Positions 57,198-64,000 of a DNA stretch of 64,000 bases are shown one piece after another. The stretch comes from Legionella sp. Lineage in GTDB: Bacteria; Pseudomonadota; Gammaproteobacteria; Legionellales; Legionellaceae. Position 1 is the first letter of the stretch, and every line of letters begins with the position of its first letter. The notes beneath the pieces were generated by a model. It searched no databases and was not told the DNA's origin. It worked only from the letters and a program-made list of their open reading frames with translations. The stretch covers positions 1 through 64,000 of the forward strand of contig JARLJQ010000006.1 in the NCBI GenBank assembly GCA_031291115.1, written 5' to 3'. The translations under genes were made by a program, and so were the position numbers.

Positions 57198-59972
57198 TTA
57201 CAAATTCAGTCTAAACGGATCATCATCAACAAGTTTATCTGAAGGATCAGCTGATGAGTCGCCAGCTTGAAACATTCCATGACTTTGCAAACTGCTTTTG
57301 GAGTCGCTTGCTTCACTATCTCTCCAGCTCATGTCGTGTTCCTGTTCAGCAAGCTCTTCTACTAATTGCAACACCGGTTTTTTATTAGCAAAACTAACCA
57401 TACGGTTTCTGCTGGGATCACCATGTCGAACGAGAGGAACATCTGGTCCTGTAACGGCATAACCCAGGTCATGTTTCTCGAGTAGTTCTTTCCAGTGCTG
57501 CATTGGATTAAATTTGCGTGTTTCATTCATCTCTTCTTCTACAGAAACTCCAGTCGCTATATTAAAAATAGTATGCGCCATATGAGCCATGCTCATGATT
57601 TCATCATCAACCACATCATGGTCAACTACAAGAAAATGTCCCTGAGGACGTAGAACACGACGTACATCTGCTAAAAACACTTCCAGCTCATCGTCTTCGA
57701 AATGGTGCAAACCAACATAGCAAGTAATAACATCTGCGCTGTTGTCAGCAAGATTATTTAAATTAGGTTTGCTGTAATCCAATTTCTCAAAACGGTCGTA
57801 TGGACGTGGGAAGCCTGTTTGCACGTAATCAGTTAGGGATTGTTGTTCATACACAGCAACGATTTCGCCAGTGATTTTGTAGTGTTTTTTAAATCCGTTA
57901 ACAAAACGTCCTGGATAACCCACTTCAACCAAACCATTAATCGTTTTCTTATTACTAGGTAAAAGAGCATAAGCCTGCTCTGCCAAATCAGTTTTAATCG
58001 CTGCTAATGAGTCAAGAACGTGACTTAAATCACTGATACTGTCTGGAAAAATTTCAGGTAAACGAGTACTTAATTCAGTATAAATTTCTTCATGCGAGTC
58101 ATTATAAAGCAGAATATCTTCCATTAAAGCAAAAAATTTATCACTGTCGATACGGCATAATACATTTTTTAAGAAGCCTGCAAACTTCGTTTTACTTTCT
58201 GCAGTGGCCATAATGACTTTGAAGTGGTTCGTGGTAGCTGGTTTTTGTTCCATATATTTTTGAAATAAACCACTAGCAAACAGATTCTCAGGGTCCACTT
58301 CTTTTTTTGCTACCAAAGCCTCTGCAACATGTGGATACGCTGTATTAAAATCTTCTGGTGAAGAAACATGCTGGTAAGGAAGGTAATAGGCTCCGTCTTG
58401 TTTAATAGCAAGGTGTTGCGCTTGACGTATCCATTTTTTTGCCTTGATTACAGCTTCCTCTTCAAGAGCCTGGTTAAAACATAATACTACGGCAAATCGG
58501 TCTCCATCATGAGCATAAGATAATGGTGATTTATCATTTTGTTTTACAAAACGCACTGATGCATTCAGTAAACGTACGTCATTCACAGAAAGTAAGCTGC
58601 TTAATTGCTTGAGGAATTCAGCAAGCGCGTCAGCTGGAAGAAAAAACTCTTGCAACCATTCACTTTCACTTGTTGCAGGATTAAACATGGCCTTAATAGG
58701 AGGCTGCATGATTCTGTTAACACTCATTGCTGGGCTGTCGTTTGCAAGTAAACGGGTACGCTCCATATCCCAATATTTTTTGCGGATGAATTCATAATGG
58801 CGCGCAGCATTAATCATAACCCTATCAAAACGAGTACCGTGTTCTCTTTCCAAATTCAGATTGTCTTTAATTGGTTTCTGGTCATCTTCTTTAACGTAGC
58901 TTACGGCAACTCCTGAACCTAACAGATTATTAGGATCAAGGGATAAACGATATAAATGCATGCGCGTTTGTTCGTCTTTTTGCACTACATTATAAAAATG
59001 ATCGGCGTAGTCTGCAGGAGCGATTTCAACTCCTTTTTCTTTTAATAACTCGTTGTCTGTTAGATTGATTGTTGCTTTAACTATAATGCCATATAAACCT
59101 AAACCACCAGTAACATTATGAAATAAAGAATCTTCAGGAGTGAGAGTCTGTAATTCACCTTGCGCGTTAACAATAGTAATAGAGGACACAACAGTAGATA
59201 GCATCCCATCATGAATATTCCAACCGTGGATGTTGGTTCCCAGTGAACCACCTACTGAAAACACATCAGATGCCTGCATTACTTTTAATGCTAATTTGAA
59301 TTTATTTGCTTCAACTTTTACTTCAGACCAAATAGCACCTGCGCCAACAATGGCTGTTTTGTCATCGGAATGAATTTCAACTGTATTAAGTTCGCTTAAA
59401 TCAATAACAATTAAGTCTTTATCACCCTCAGGAAGAAATTGCCTTCCTTGACTGAATCCAGCACCTTTAGGCATGATTTTTTTACCGTCAGCGGCTGCTT
59501 GTTTTATAATGTGCTGCAGTTCTTCAATTGATTTAGGTTTTTTAAGTACGGCATTAGGCGCGTTATAATAATCGCCACCTGCATGAACGCCTGTTGTTTT
59601 TGTCTGCTTTTCAGGGATGAAATAAAGAGCGACTAATTTGGGGCTAATAAGACCAATCAGTATACCAAAAACAGCAAAAAGACTTTTGCTAAATTGCGTA
59701 GTATATGCTTTTTGTTGCGCTAATCGTGCATCTTGTGTCTCATCACTGGTGAAAAAAGAGCGAAAGGAATAAGTCATCGCCAGTGCTGCACTAACTACTA
59801 TGTCGACTAGGGATAAAGGGATAAACAGTAACAGAAAAGCCAGTCGTGTTTGGAACAAATTGATGGTTTTCCCAAAAAATCCTTTAGGTTTCTCGCGGTA
59901 GACTTTATCAATTATTGCCGCAGGAATAGCATTGAAATAGCCTAATTTAGGTAGATTTTGATACTTAGACAT
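57198..59972 (-). CDS. FAD-binding oxidase fused to a SAM methyltransferase domain
   Basis: 924 aa with three parts. Residues 41-68 and 95-118 are two membrane segments. An FAD-binding PCMH oxidase follows: PP-loop PKGAGFSQG (168-176) and SVGGSLGTNIHG (239-250). Then an ALO-like substrate domain up to about 620, and a class I methyltransferase-like domain (about 675-850) with EVGYPGRFV in place of a G-rich loop and VITCYVGLHHFEDDELEVFLADVRR (743-768) followed by VLRPQGHFLVVDHD. The C-terminus (from about 880) is disordered and acidic. The degenerate SAM loop leaves methyl transfer uncertain. It forms a pair with the upstream 375-aa membrane protein, 12 bases away. Confidence 0.75.
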   Translation of the reverse strand: MSKYQNLPKLGYFNAIPAAIIDKVYREKPKGFFGKTINLFQTRLAFLLLFIPLSLVDIVVSAALAMTYSFRSFFTSDETQDARLAQQKAYTTQFSKSLFAVFGILIGLISPKLVALYFIPEKQTKTTGVHAGGDYYNAPNAVLKKPKSIEELQHIIKQAAADGKKIMPKGAGFSQGRQFLPEGDKDLIVIDLSELNTVEIHSDDKTAIVGAGAIWSEVKVEANKFKLALKVMQASDVFSVGGSLGTNIHGWNIHDGMLSTVVSSITIVNAQGELQTLTPEDSLFHNVTGGLGLYGIIVKATINLTDNELLKEKGVEIAPADYADHFYNVVQKDEQTRMHLYRLSLDPNNLLGSGVAVSYVKEDDQKPIKDNLNLEREHGTRFDRVMINAARHYEFIRKKYWDMERTRLLANDSPAMSVNRIMQPPIKAMFNPATSESEWLQEFFLPADALAEFLKQLSSLLSVNDVRLLNASVRFVKQNDKSPLSYAHDGDRFAVVLCFNQALEEEAVIKAKKWIRQAQHLAIKQDGAYYLPYQHVSSPEDFNTAYPHVAEALVAKKEVDPENLFASGLFQKYMEQKPATTNHFKVIMATAESKTKFAGFLKNVLCRIDSDKFFALMEDILLYNDSHEEIYTELSTRLPEIFPDSISDLSHVLDSLAAIKTDLAEQAYALLPSNKKTINGLVEVGYPGRFVNGFKKHYKITGEIVAVYEQQSLTDYVQTGFPRPYDRFEKLDYSKPNLNNLADNSADVITCYVGLHHFEDDELEVFLADVRRVLRPQGHFLVVDHDVVDDEIMSMAHMAHTIFNIATGVSVEEEMNETRKFNPMQHWKELLEKHDLGYAVTGPDVPLVRHGDPSRNRMVSFANKKPVLQLVEELAEQEHDMSWRDSEASDSKSSLQSHGMFQAGDSSADPSDKLVDDDPFRLNL

Positions 59973-59984
59973 TGTGTAATTCCT

Positions 59985-61112
59985 TTAAAAATTATGAATA
60001 AAGCCCGCTTGAACACCTTCTTGCTTTTGCATGCGTTGCAGCGTTTTATCCAGATTTCTAATTGGTACATCAAAGAGGCATATTTCATGATTAGGATTAA
60101 TACGATCTTTGTAGGTGTATAGTGCTTCAACTTTTTTCGTTTTATTCAAGTCTTCTTTTTTGGCTAAAAGACTGTCTGCATCCTGGGCGTCAATAGTGCA
60201 TTTTACTTGCACGCGATCTTGACCCGCAATTTTACGAAGATGTATTTCTTGCTGACCCAGTGCACAAACTACGGGTTGGAATGCAGCATAACGAGGTGCT
60301 TCAAGTCGTGCATAAACAGAAGTATAAGTAACTCCCTTTTTGGTTTTATGATCTTTTACATAAAGAGTATCATCTACCAGATTTACGTTGTGATCTTTAG
60401 CTATTTCAGCCAGTCGTTCGCTGAATATTCTTTTTGCTTCCTCAGGATCGGTTACATCAATCGCATCAAATTTCACTAGAATATCCGTAGCCGGTGGCGC
60501 TTCGTTTCCTTCTTGGTGAAACCAGTATTTAAGCGGTTTGCTAACCCATTTTTTTGTAAATAATTCAGCAGAAATCATTTTCCAACTAAACCAGTCAACC
60601 CAGGTACGGTTTTGGTATTGTTTGTATTTTTCTGCCAGATCAACGCGTATTTCGTGATAATTGTGATCGTAAAAGGGGATGGTTTGTAAGTCCGCTGCAT
60701 ATTTTTGAAGATAATCTGCAAAATGCTGCTGCATTTCAGAGTTATTTTCTTTTTTCAGGAAGGGATAAAGTATCAGGGATATAAGGCCTTTGGGGATTAA
60801 TTCCAGTGTTGTGAAAACCACTACAAATAGATCCATCAGCATGTATTCAGAAAAGAAAATCTCACTTCGGCTGTTGTATTTTCTTGCTGCGGAATAAGAG
60901 TTGAAAAAAACGCCCCATAAATCTGAGATTTGTCGAAAATAGGGGTATTGGAACATGGACTTACCATCACGCAGAAACTGTGTAAACTCTTCTGCCATTT
61001 CAACGTTTCGCCACTCGGGCCCAGTCATAAACGACTGGTACTGTTCGCGGCGATAACGTTTTTTATCGGTAAGTTGTATTTTTTGATTCAGTGAATCAAC
61101 ATATTTACCCAT
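59985..61112 (-). CDS. Membrane-associated unknown protein, partner of the FAD/methyltransferase fusion
   Basis: 375 aa. One hydrophobic segment (about residues 90-118, YMLMDLFVVVFTTLELIPKGLISLILYPF) and otherwise soluble, basic sequence. The C-terminal half has alternating strand-helix segments without a recognised motif. It sits 12 bases upstream of the fusion gene on the same strand, so the two are likely co-transcribed. I do not recognise the family. It could recruit or present a membrane substrate to the fusion enzyme; this is inference. Confidence 0.6.
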   Translation of the reverse strand: MGKYVDSLNQKIQLTDKKRYRREQYQSFMTGPEWRNVEMAEEFTQFLRDGKSMFQYPYFRQISDLWGVFFNSYSAARKYNSRSEIFFSEYMLMDLFVVVFTTLELIPKGLISLILYPFLKKENNSEMQQHFADYLQKYAADLQTIPFYDHNYHEIRVDLAEKYKQYQNRTWVDWFSWKMISAELFTKKWVSKPLKYWFHQEGNEAPPATDILVKFDAIDVTDPEEAKRIFSERLAEIAKDHNVNLVDDTLYVKDHKTKKGVTYTSVYARLEAPRYAAFQPVVCALGQQEIHLRKIAGQDRVQVKCTIDAQDADSLLAKKEDLNKTKKVEALYTYKDRINPNHEICLFDVPIRNLDKTLQRMQKQEGVQAGFIHNF

Positions 61113-61210
61113 ATAAATGTTCCTTTTCTAAGAAATCTGATTATATAAAAATCTAAAGTGGCATAATTATATCAATCAATTCTTAAGAAAATATTATATG
61201 TATATGTTGT

Positions 61211-61627
61211 TTATTTTGGGATCAGGTATTTTGTGGCAAAATCTTTACCAATACATTCACCAATAGATTTGCCCCAAGTCCCAGCATCTTCATTGGAAAT
61301 TGTTTCTGGTATTTGAGGAGACAATTGTGTCTCGCATTTACTTACACTTTCTGGAATAGCACTCACGCACTGATCATAAGACATTTTAATTGTGTCTAAT
61401 CTTTGTTTTAGATCTGGATCACCCATGAATCCTTTGCAAATAAGACTTGGTAACATAGGAATTATCGCACTGAGCCATTCTTTTTTATTCATGTTTTTAC
61501 TTGAGTCAGCTGCATTGCTTGTAGCTGCTGGAGCCGGCGTTTTTGGGGCGTCAGCAGCGGCGGTTTCAGCATTTGCCAAAGTGCTGCTGAGTAAAATTGA
61601 AGCAGCGATAAGTACTTGTTTTTTCAT
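61211..61627 (-). CDS. Small exported protein with conserved cysteines, unknown function
   Basis: 138 aa from ATG 61627. A signal peptide (MKKQVLIAASILLSSTLANA) is followed by an Ala/Pro/Thr-rich linker and a helical domain with four cysteines (in LICKG, YDQCV, SKCET and GECIG), which may form two disulfides. I do not recognise a family. A TTG two codons upstream is not needed. An AAGGAT site stands nine bases before the ATG. Confidence 0.6.
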   Translation of the reverse strand: MKKQVLIAASILLSSTLANAETAAADAPKTPAPAATSNAADSSKNMNKKEWLSAIIPMLPSLICKGFMGDPDLKQRLDTIKMSYDQCVSAIPESVSKCETQLSPQIPETISNEDAGTWGKSIGECIGKDFATKYLIPK

Positions 61628-61766
61628 GATCAATTATCCTTAATAGTGGTTCCTTCAATAAGTATAGTAGAACAAAAAATTTATGCCTGCCCAAAATAAA
61701 TTTGTAATGCTCGTTTTTTGAACTAAACTAAAATAAAGATGGAAAAGGAAATAAAAAGGAAGAGTT

Positions 61767-62240
61767 ATGGAAAAGCACAGTCCCGTATTATTATCATTTG
61801 CACGGTTTTTATTAGTTTCATTGTTCGTCATCCCCTTCAGTTCTGTATACTCTGCCGGGAATACGTTTATCTTTAATCCTAATACCTTATCGTGGAAGGC
61901 TATTAATGAGAATGGCAAAGTGGTGCGTACTGGAAAAGGTTCGGGCGGACAAAAATATTGTTCCGATATTCGGCGAGGATGTAAAACCCCATCAGGTGTT
62001 TATCATATAATAAGTAAAGGTGGCCCTGGTTGCCGTTCCAGTCGCTATCCTGTTGGAAGAGGTGGTGCACCAATGCCTTATTGCATGTATTTTAATAAAA
62101 ACTACGCGGTACATGGTTCTTATGAAGTGCCTAACTATAATGCCAGTCATGGTTGCGTACGCTTGATTCCAAGTGATGCTCGCTGGCTAAGTAATAACTT
62201 CATGAAAATTGGCACGAAGGTAGTGATTAAACCATATTAA
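61767..62240 (+). CDS. L,D-transpeptidase (YkuD family), Legionella EnhA-like
   Basis: 157 aa, exported (signal peptide to about residue 30). The catalytic site is H128-G129-C130-V131-R132 in ASHGCVRL, with YAVHGS upstream. It makes or edits 3-3 crosslinks in peptidoglycan or joins proteins to it. The compact size and the opening of the mature part (FIFNPNTLSWKAIN) resemble the EnhA group of Legionella as I remember it. Four further cysteines (65, 72, 89, 106) may form two disulfides. Divergent from the small exported protein at 61211. Confidence 0.88.
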   Translation: MEKHSPVLLSFARFLLVSLFVIPFSSVYSAGNTFIFNPNTLSWKAINENGKVVRTGKGSGGQKYCSDIRRGCKTPSGVYHIISKGGPGCRSSRYPVGRGGAPMPYCMYFNKNYAVHGSYEVPNYNASHGCVRLIPSDARWLSNNFMKIGTKVVIKPY

Positions 62241-62262
62241 TCAGCGCGGGTTGATAGAGCAA

Positions 62263-62290
62263 TCGTAGGCTGGGCTGTAAAGCCCAGCAA
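62263..62290. repeat. Short copy related to palindrome family 3
   Basis: CGTAGGCTGGGCTGTAAAGC followed by CCAGCA: one arm of the family at 16291-16403 with two changes, forming only the small GGGCTGTAAAGCCC hairpin. It lies between the convergent ends of the transpeptidase and erpA. Confidence 0.6.
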
Positions 62291-62297
62291 ATATCAA

Positions 62298-62690
62298 CTA
62301 CTCATCATCCTCATCAGCCATACTAAACGAAGAACCACAACCACAAGTAGTTTTCGCATTAGGATTACGAATTACAAACTGTTCACCTTGAATGCCTTGC
62401 ACGTAATCAATTTCAGCTTCATGAAGGTATTGATAACTCATTGAGTCAACAAGTAATTTAACGGAAGATAGACCATCAGAGCATTGTTGTACAATGATTG
62501 TATCGTCTTCATTAATTTCTTCATCAAAGCTAAAGCCGTATTGAAATCCTGAGCAACCGCCACCTGAAATGGAAACACGCAAGTTAAGACTCGAATTATT
62601 TTCTTCTTTGATTAATTCAGCTACTTTATCTGCGGCATTAACAGAAAAATGAATGTCGCTGGTAGTAGGGGATATATCGATAGCAGCCAT
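62298..62690 (-). CDS. erpA: Iron-sulfur cluster insertion protein ErpA
   Basis: 130 aa, A-type Fe-S carrier. The three cluster cysteines are C46 ([12 protein letters not shown]) and C116/C118 (TTCGCGSSF). It delivers clusters to apo-enzymes. A 20-residue N-terminal extension and an acidic DEDDE tail are usual. It lies 56 bases downstream of mnmA, separated by the short family 1 copy. Confidence 0.95.
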   Translation of the reverse strand: MAAIDISPTTSDIHFSVNAADKVAELIKEENNSSLNLRVSISGGGCSGFQYGFSFDEEINEDDTIIVQQCSDGLSSVKLLVDSMSYQYLHEAEIDYVQGIQGEQFVIRNPNAKTTCGCGSSFSMADEDDE

Positions 62691-62710
62691 TTTAACTCCA
62701 GTTGTTGCAT

Positions 62711-62741
62711 CATCCAGAGCGAAGGGAGCGCTCTGGATGAC
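62711..62741. repeat. Short internally deleted copy of family 1
   Basis: CATCCAGAGCG and CGCTCTGGATGA with only AAGGGA between them. It starts five bases after the mnmA stop (minus strand). This seems to be a deletion derivative that keeps the outer tips of the family. Confidence 0.75.
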
Positions 62742-62746
62742 GGGAT

Positions 62747-63835
62747 TTATCTAATAATCTGTTCAATAGTAGCACCACCCAAACATTGGTTTTTATCATA
62801 AAAAACCACGTACTGTCCTGGGGTCACCGCTCTTTGCGGGCTAGAAAACATCACATAGTGTTGATTACCATCTTCTGGAGAAATCATACACCCTTGTTCT
62901 AATTGTCTGTATCGCGTTTTGGCATAACAGGTCAAAGGCAAATTATCTTTACACTCTTCAGACAGCCAATGGATTGGGCCACAAATAAGACCTTGAGCAT
63001 AAAGCATCGGATGCTGACTGCCTTGCGCTACGTACAAGGTATTTGTTGCGACTTCTTTATCCACTACATACCAAGGATCTTCAGAAGCATTATGCATGCC
63101 GCCAATTCCTAATCCTTGTCTTTGTCCTAAAGTATAGAACATCAGGCCATCATGTGTGCCCAGTACGGTTCCATCCATATTTTTGATTTCACCTGGTCGT
63201 GTCAGAATGAATTCTTTTAGAAACGTTTTAAAGCGTTTTTCACCAATAAAACAAATTCCAGTAGAATCTTTTTTCGCTTGCGTAACCAAACCGAGCTGCT
63301 GTGCAAACTCTCTGATTTCAGGTTTGGTGTAATCACCAATAGGGAACAATGTTTTGGCGAGTGCTGCAGGCTCTACGGCATGCAAGAAATAAGTTTGATC
63401 TTTATCGCGGTCTTTTGCCTTATACAAATGCCCCACGTTGCCAGAAATTTTGTTTTTAGCGTAATGACCTGTAGCAATAAATTCCGCACCAAGCGCTAAG
63501 GCATGGTTTAAAAACGCATTGAATTTAATTTCTTTATTGCATAACACATCAGGGTTAGGCGTTCGGCCTAGCTCGTATTCGCTTAAAAAATGAGTAAATA
63601 CTCTATCCCAATACTCACCGGAAAAATTAACCGTATGCAGCGGGATATTTAATTGATTACATACCGCTTGAGCATCAGCAAGATCTTGAGCTGCAGGGCA
63701 AAACTCATCCGTATCATCTTGTTCCCAGTTTTTCATGAACAAGCCTTCAACTTCATAACCTTGCTCTTTTAATAACCAGGCTGCAACAGAGGAATCAACT
63801 CCTCCAGACATTCCAACTATAACTTTAGCTTTCAT
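62747..63835 (-). CDS. mnmA: tRNA 2-thiouridylase MnmA
   Basis: 362 aa from ATG 63835; thiolates the wobble uridine of Glu, Gln and Lys tRNAs. The ATP-pyrophosphatase loop SGGVDSS is at residues 10-16. The two catalytic cysteines are C99 ([12 protein letters not shown]) and C195 ([12 protein letters not shown]). The target-uridine region around GRTPNPD is intact. An upstream ATG at 63883 adds 16 residues not seen in the family. It is followed by erpA. Confidence 0.97.
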   Translation of the reverse strand: MKAKVIVGMSGGVDSSVAAWLLKEQGYEVEGLFMKNWEQDDTDEFCPAAQDLADAQAVCNQLNIPLHTVNFSGEYWDRVFTHFLSEYELGRTPNPDVLCNKEIKFNAFLNHALALGAEFIATGHYAKNKISGNVGHLYKAKDRDKDQTYFLHAVEPAALAKTLFPIGDYTKPEIREFAQQLGLVTQAKKDSTGICFIGEKRFKTFLKEFILTRPGEIKNMDGTVLGTHDGLMFYTLGQRQGLGIGGMHNASEDPWYVVDKEVATNTLYVAQGSQHPMLYAQGLICGPIHWLSEECKDNLPLTCYAKTRYRQLEQGCMISPEDGNQHYVMFSSPQRAVTPGQYVVFYDKNQCLGGATIEQIIR

Positions 63836-63964
63836 AAAATTCAGATACCGCTTATATTTACACGACTTGTAATTATTCATCATTTGAATAGTTACATTGC
63901 AAATCGTTCATTATCTCATAAAAATAGAAAAGATGCAGAGAAAATTTATTTAGGATGTAGCAAA

Positions 63965-64000
63965 ATGTTTCATTTACCAGATATGGCCAAACAAGGCCAA
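63965..64000 (+). CDS. Start of a gene cut by the window edge
   Basis: ATG 63965 opens MFHLPDMAKQGQ to the edge. AGGATG lies seven bases before the ATG. Too short to assign. Confidence 0.3.
   Translation, partial: MFHLPDMAKQGQ

Noticed and set aside
56947-57198. Minus-strand frame of 83 codons over dnaQ and the repeat
   Set aside because: Half of it is the repeat arm and the rest is antisense to dnaQ.
3554-62741. CRISPR array as explanation of the repeats
   Set aside because: Copies are far apart, self-complementary over their whole length, and lack regular spacers or cas genes.

Overview
The window looks like chromosomal DNA of a Legionella-type gammaproteobacterium. This is an inference from several things seen together: AT-rich DNA, the gene orders mutS-tamA-tamB-hemB and pncC-recA-recX-alaS, a polar-type flagellar block that runs from fliA straight to motAB with no chemotaxis genes, no visible LexA box before recA, small exported proteins of a kind common in Legionella, and several large proteins with no recognisable household function that look like candidate Dot/Icm substrates. 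No species is claimed.

Layout. 1-1150 is a decayed accessory patch: the start of a transposase, a 5'-truncated Fic-like remnant and an antitoxin-like fragment. 1153-2430 holds a carotenoid-hydratase-like membrane protein and a small exported protein. 2539-10065 (minus) is mutS-tamA-tamB-hemB. 10431-16141 (plus) is a DUF1415 gene, a small lipoprotein, pncC, recA, recX and alaS. 16155-19526 carries two palindromic repeats, mscL, a small membrane protein, a DprE1/DprE2-like oxidase/reductase pair and a six-cysteine secreted peptide. 19701-31653 is the flagellar block fliMNOPQR-flhBA-flhFG-fliA-motAB plus a DUF2802 gene. 31898-34498 is prfB (with the classic programmed +1 frameshift) and lysS. 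34602-39640 has a membrane protein of unknown function, a VirK-like exported protein, a spermidine-synthase-like methyltransferase, rlmH, rsfS and a POT peptide transporter. 40054-50859 is one giant gene of 3601 codons with an embedded SecA-like ATPase motor, followed by a 431-aa unknown. 52582-57083 is hutUH, rnhA and dnaQ. 57198-63835 has an FAD-oxidase/methyltransferase fusion with a membrane-protein partner, a small exported protein, an L,D-transpeptidase, erpA and mnmA.

Dispersed palindromes run through the window. One 82-bp family has full copies at 3554, 22190, 22295, 31722, 34505 and 57091, a hybrid copy at 54251 and a short one at 62711. Most copies start only 4-8 nt after a stop codon. 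A second composite element of about 215 bp occurs at 10135 and 39737, and two other palindromes lie after alaS. These shape the 3' ends of transcripts, and one of them explains a misleading long start for mutS.

The items most worth a second look are the giant SecA-motor protein and its neighbour, the FAD-oxidase/methyltransferase fusion pair, the DprE1/DprE2-like pair outside the actinobacteria, and the repeat family that sits just behind stop codons.
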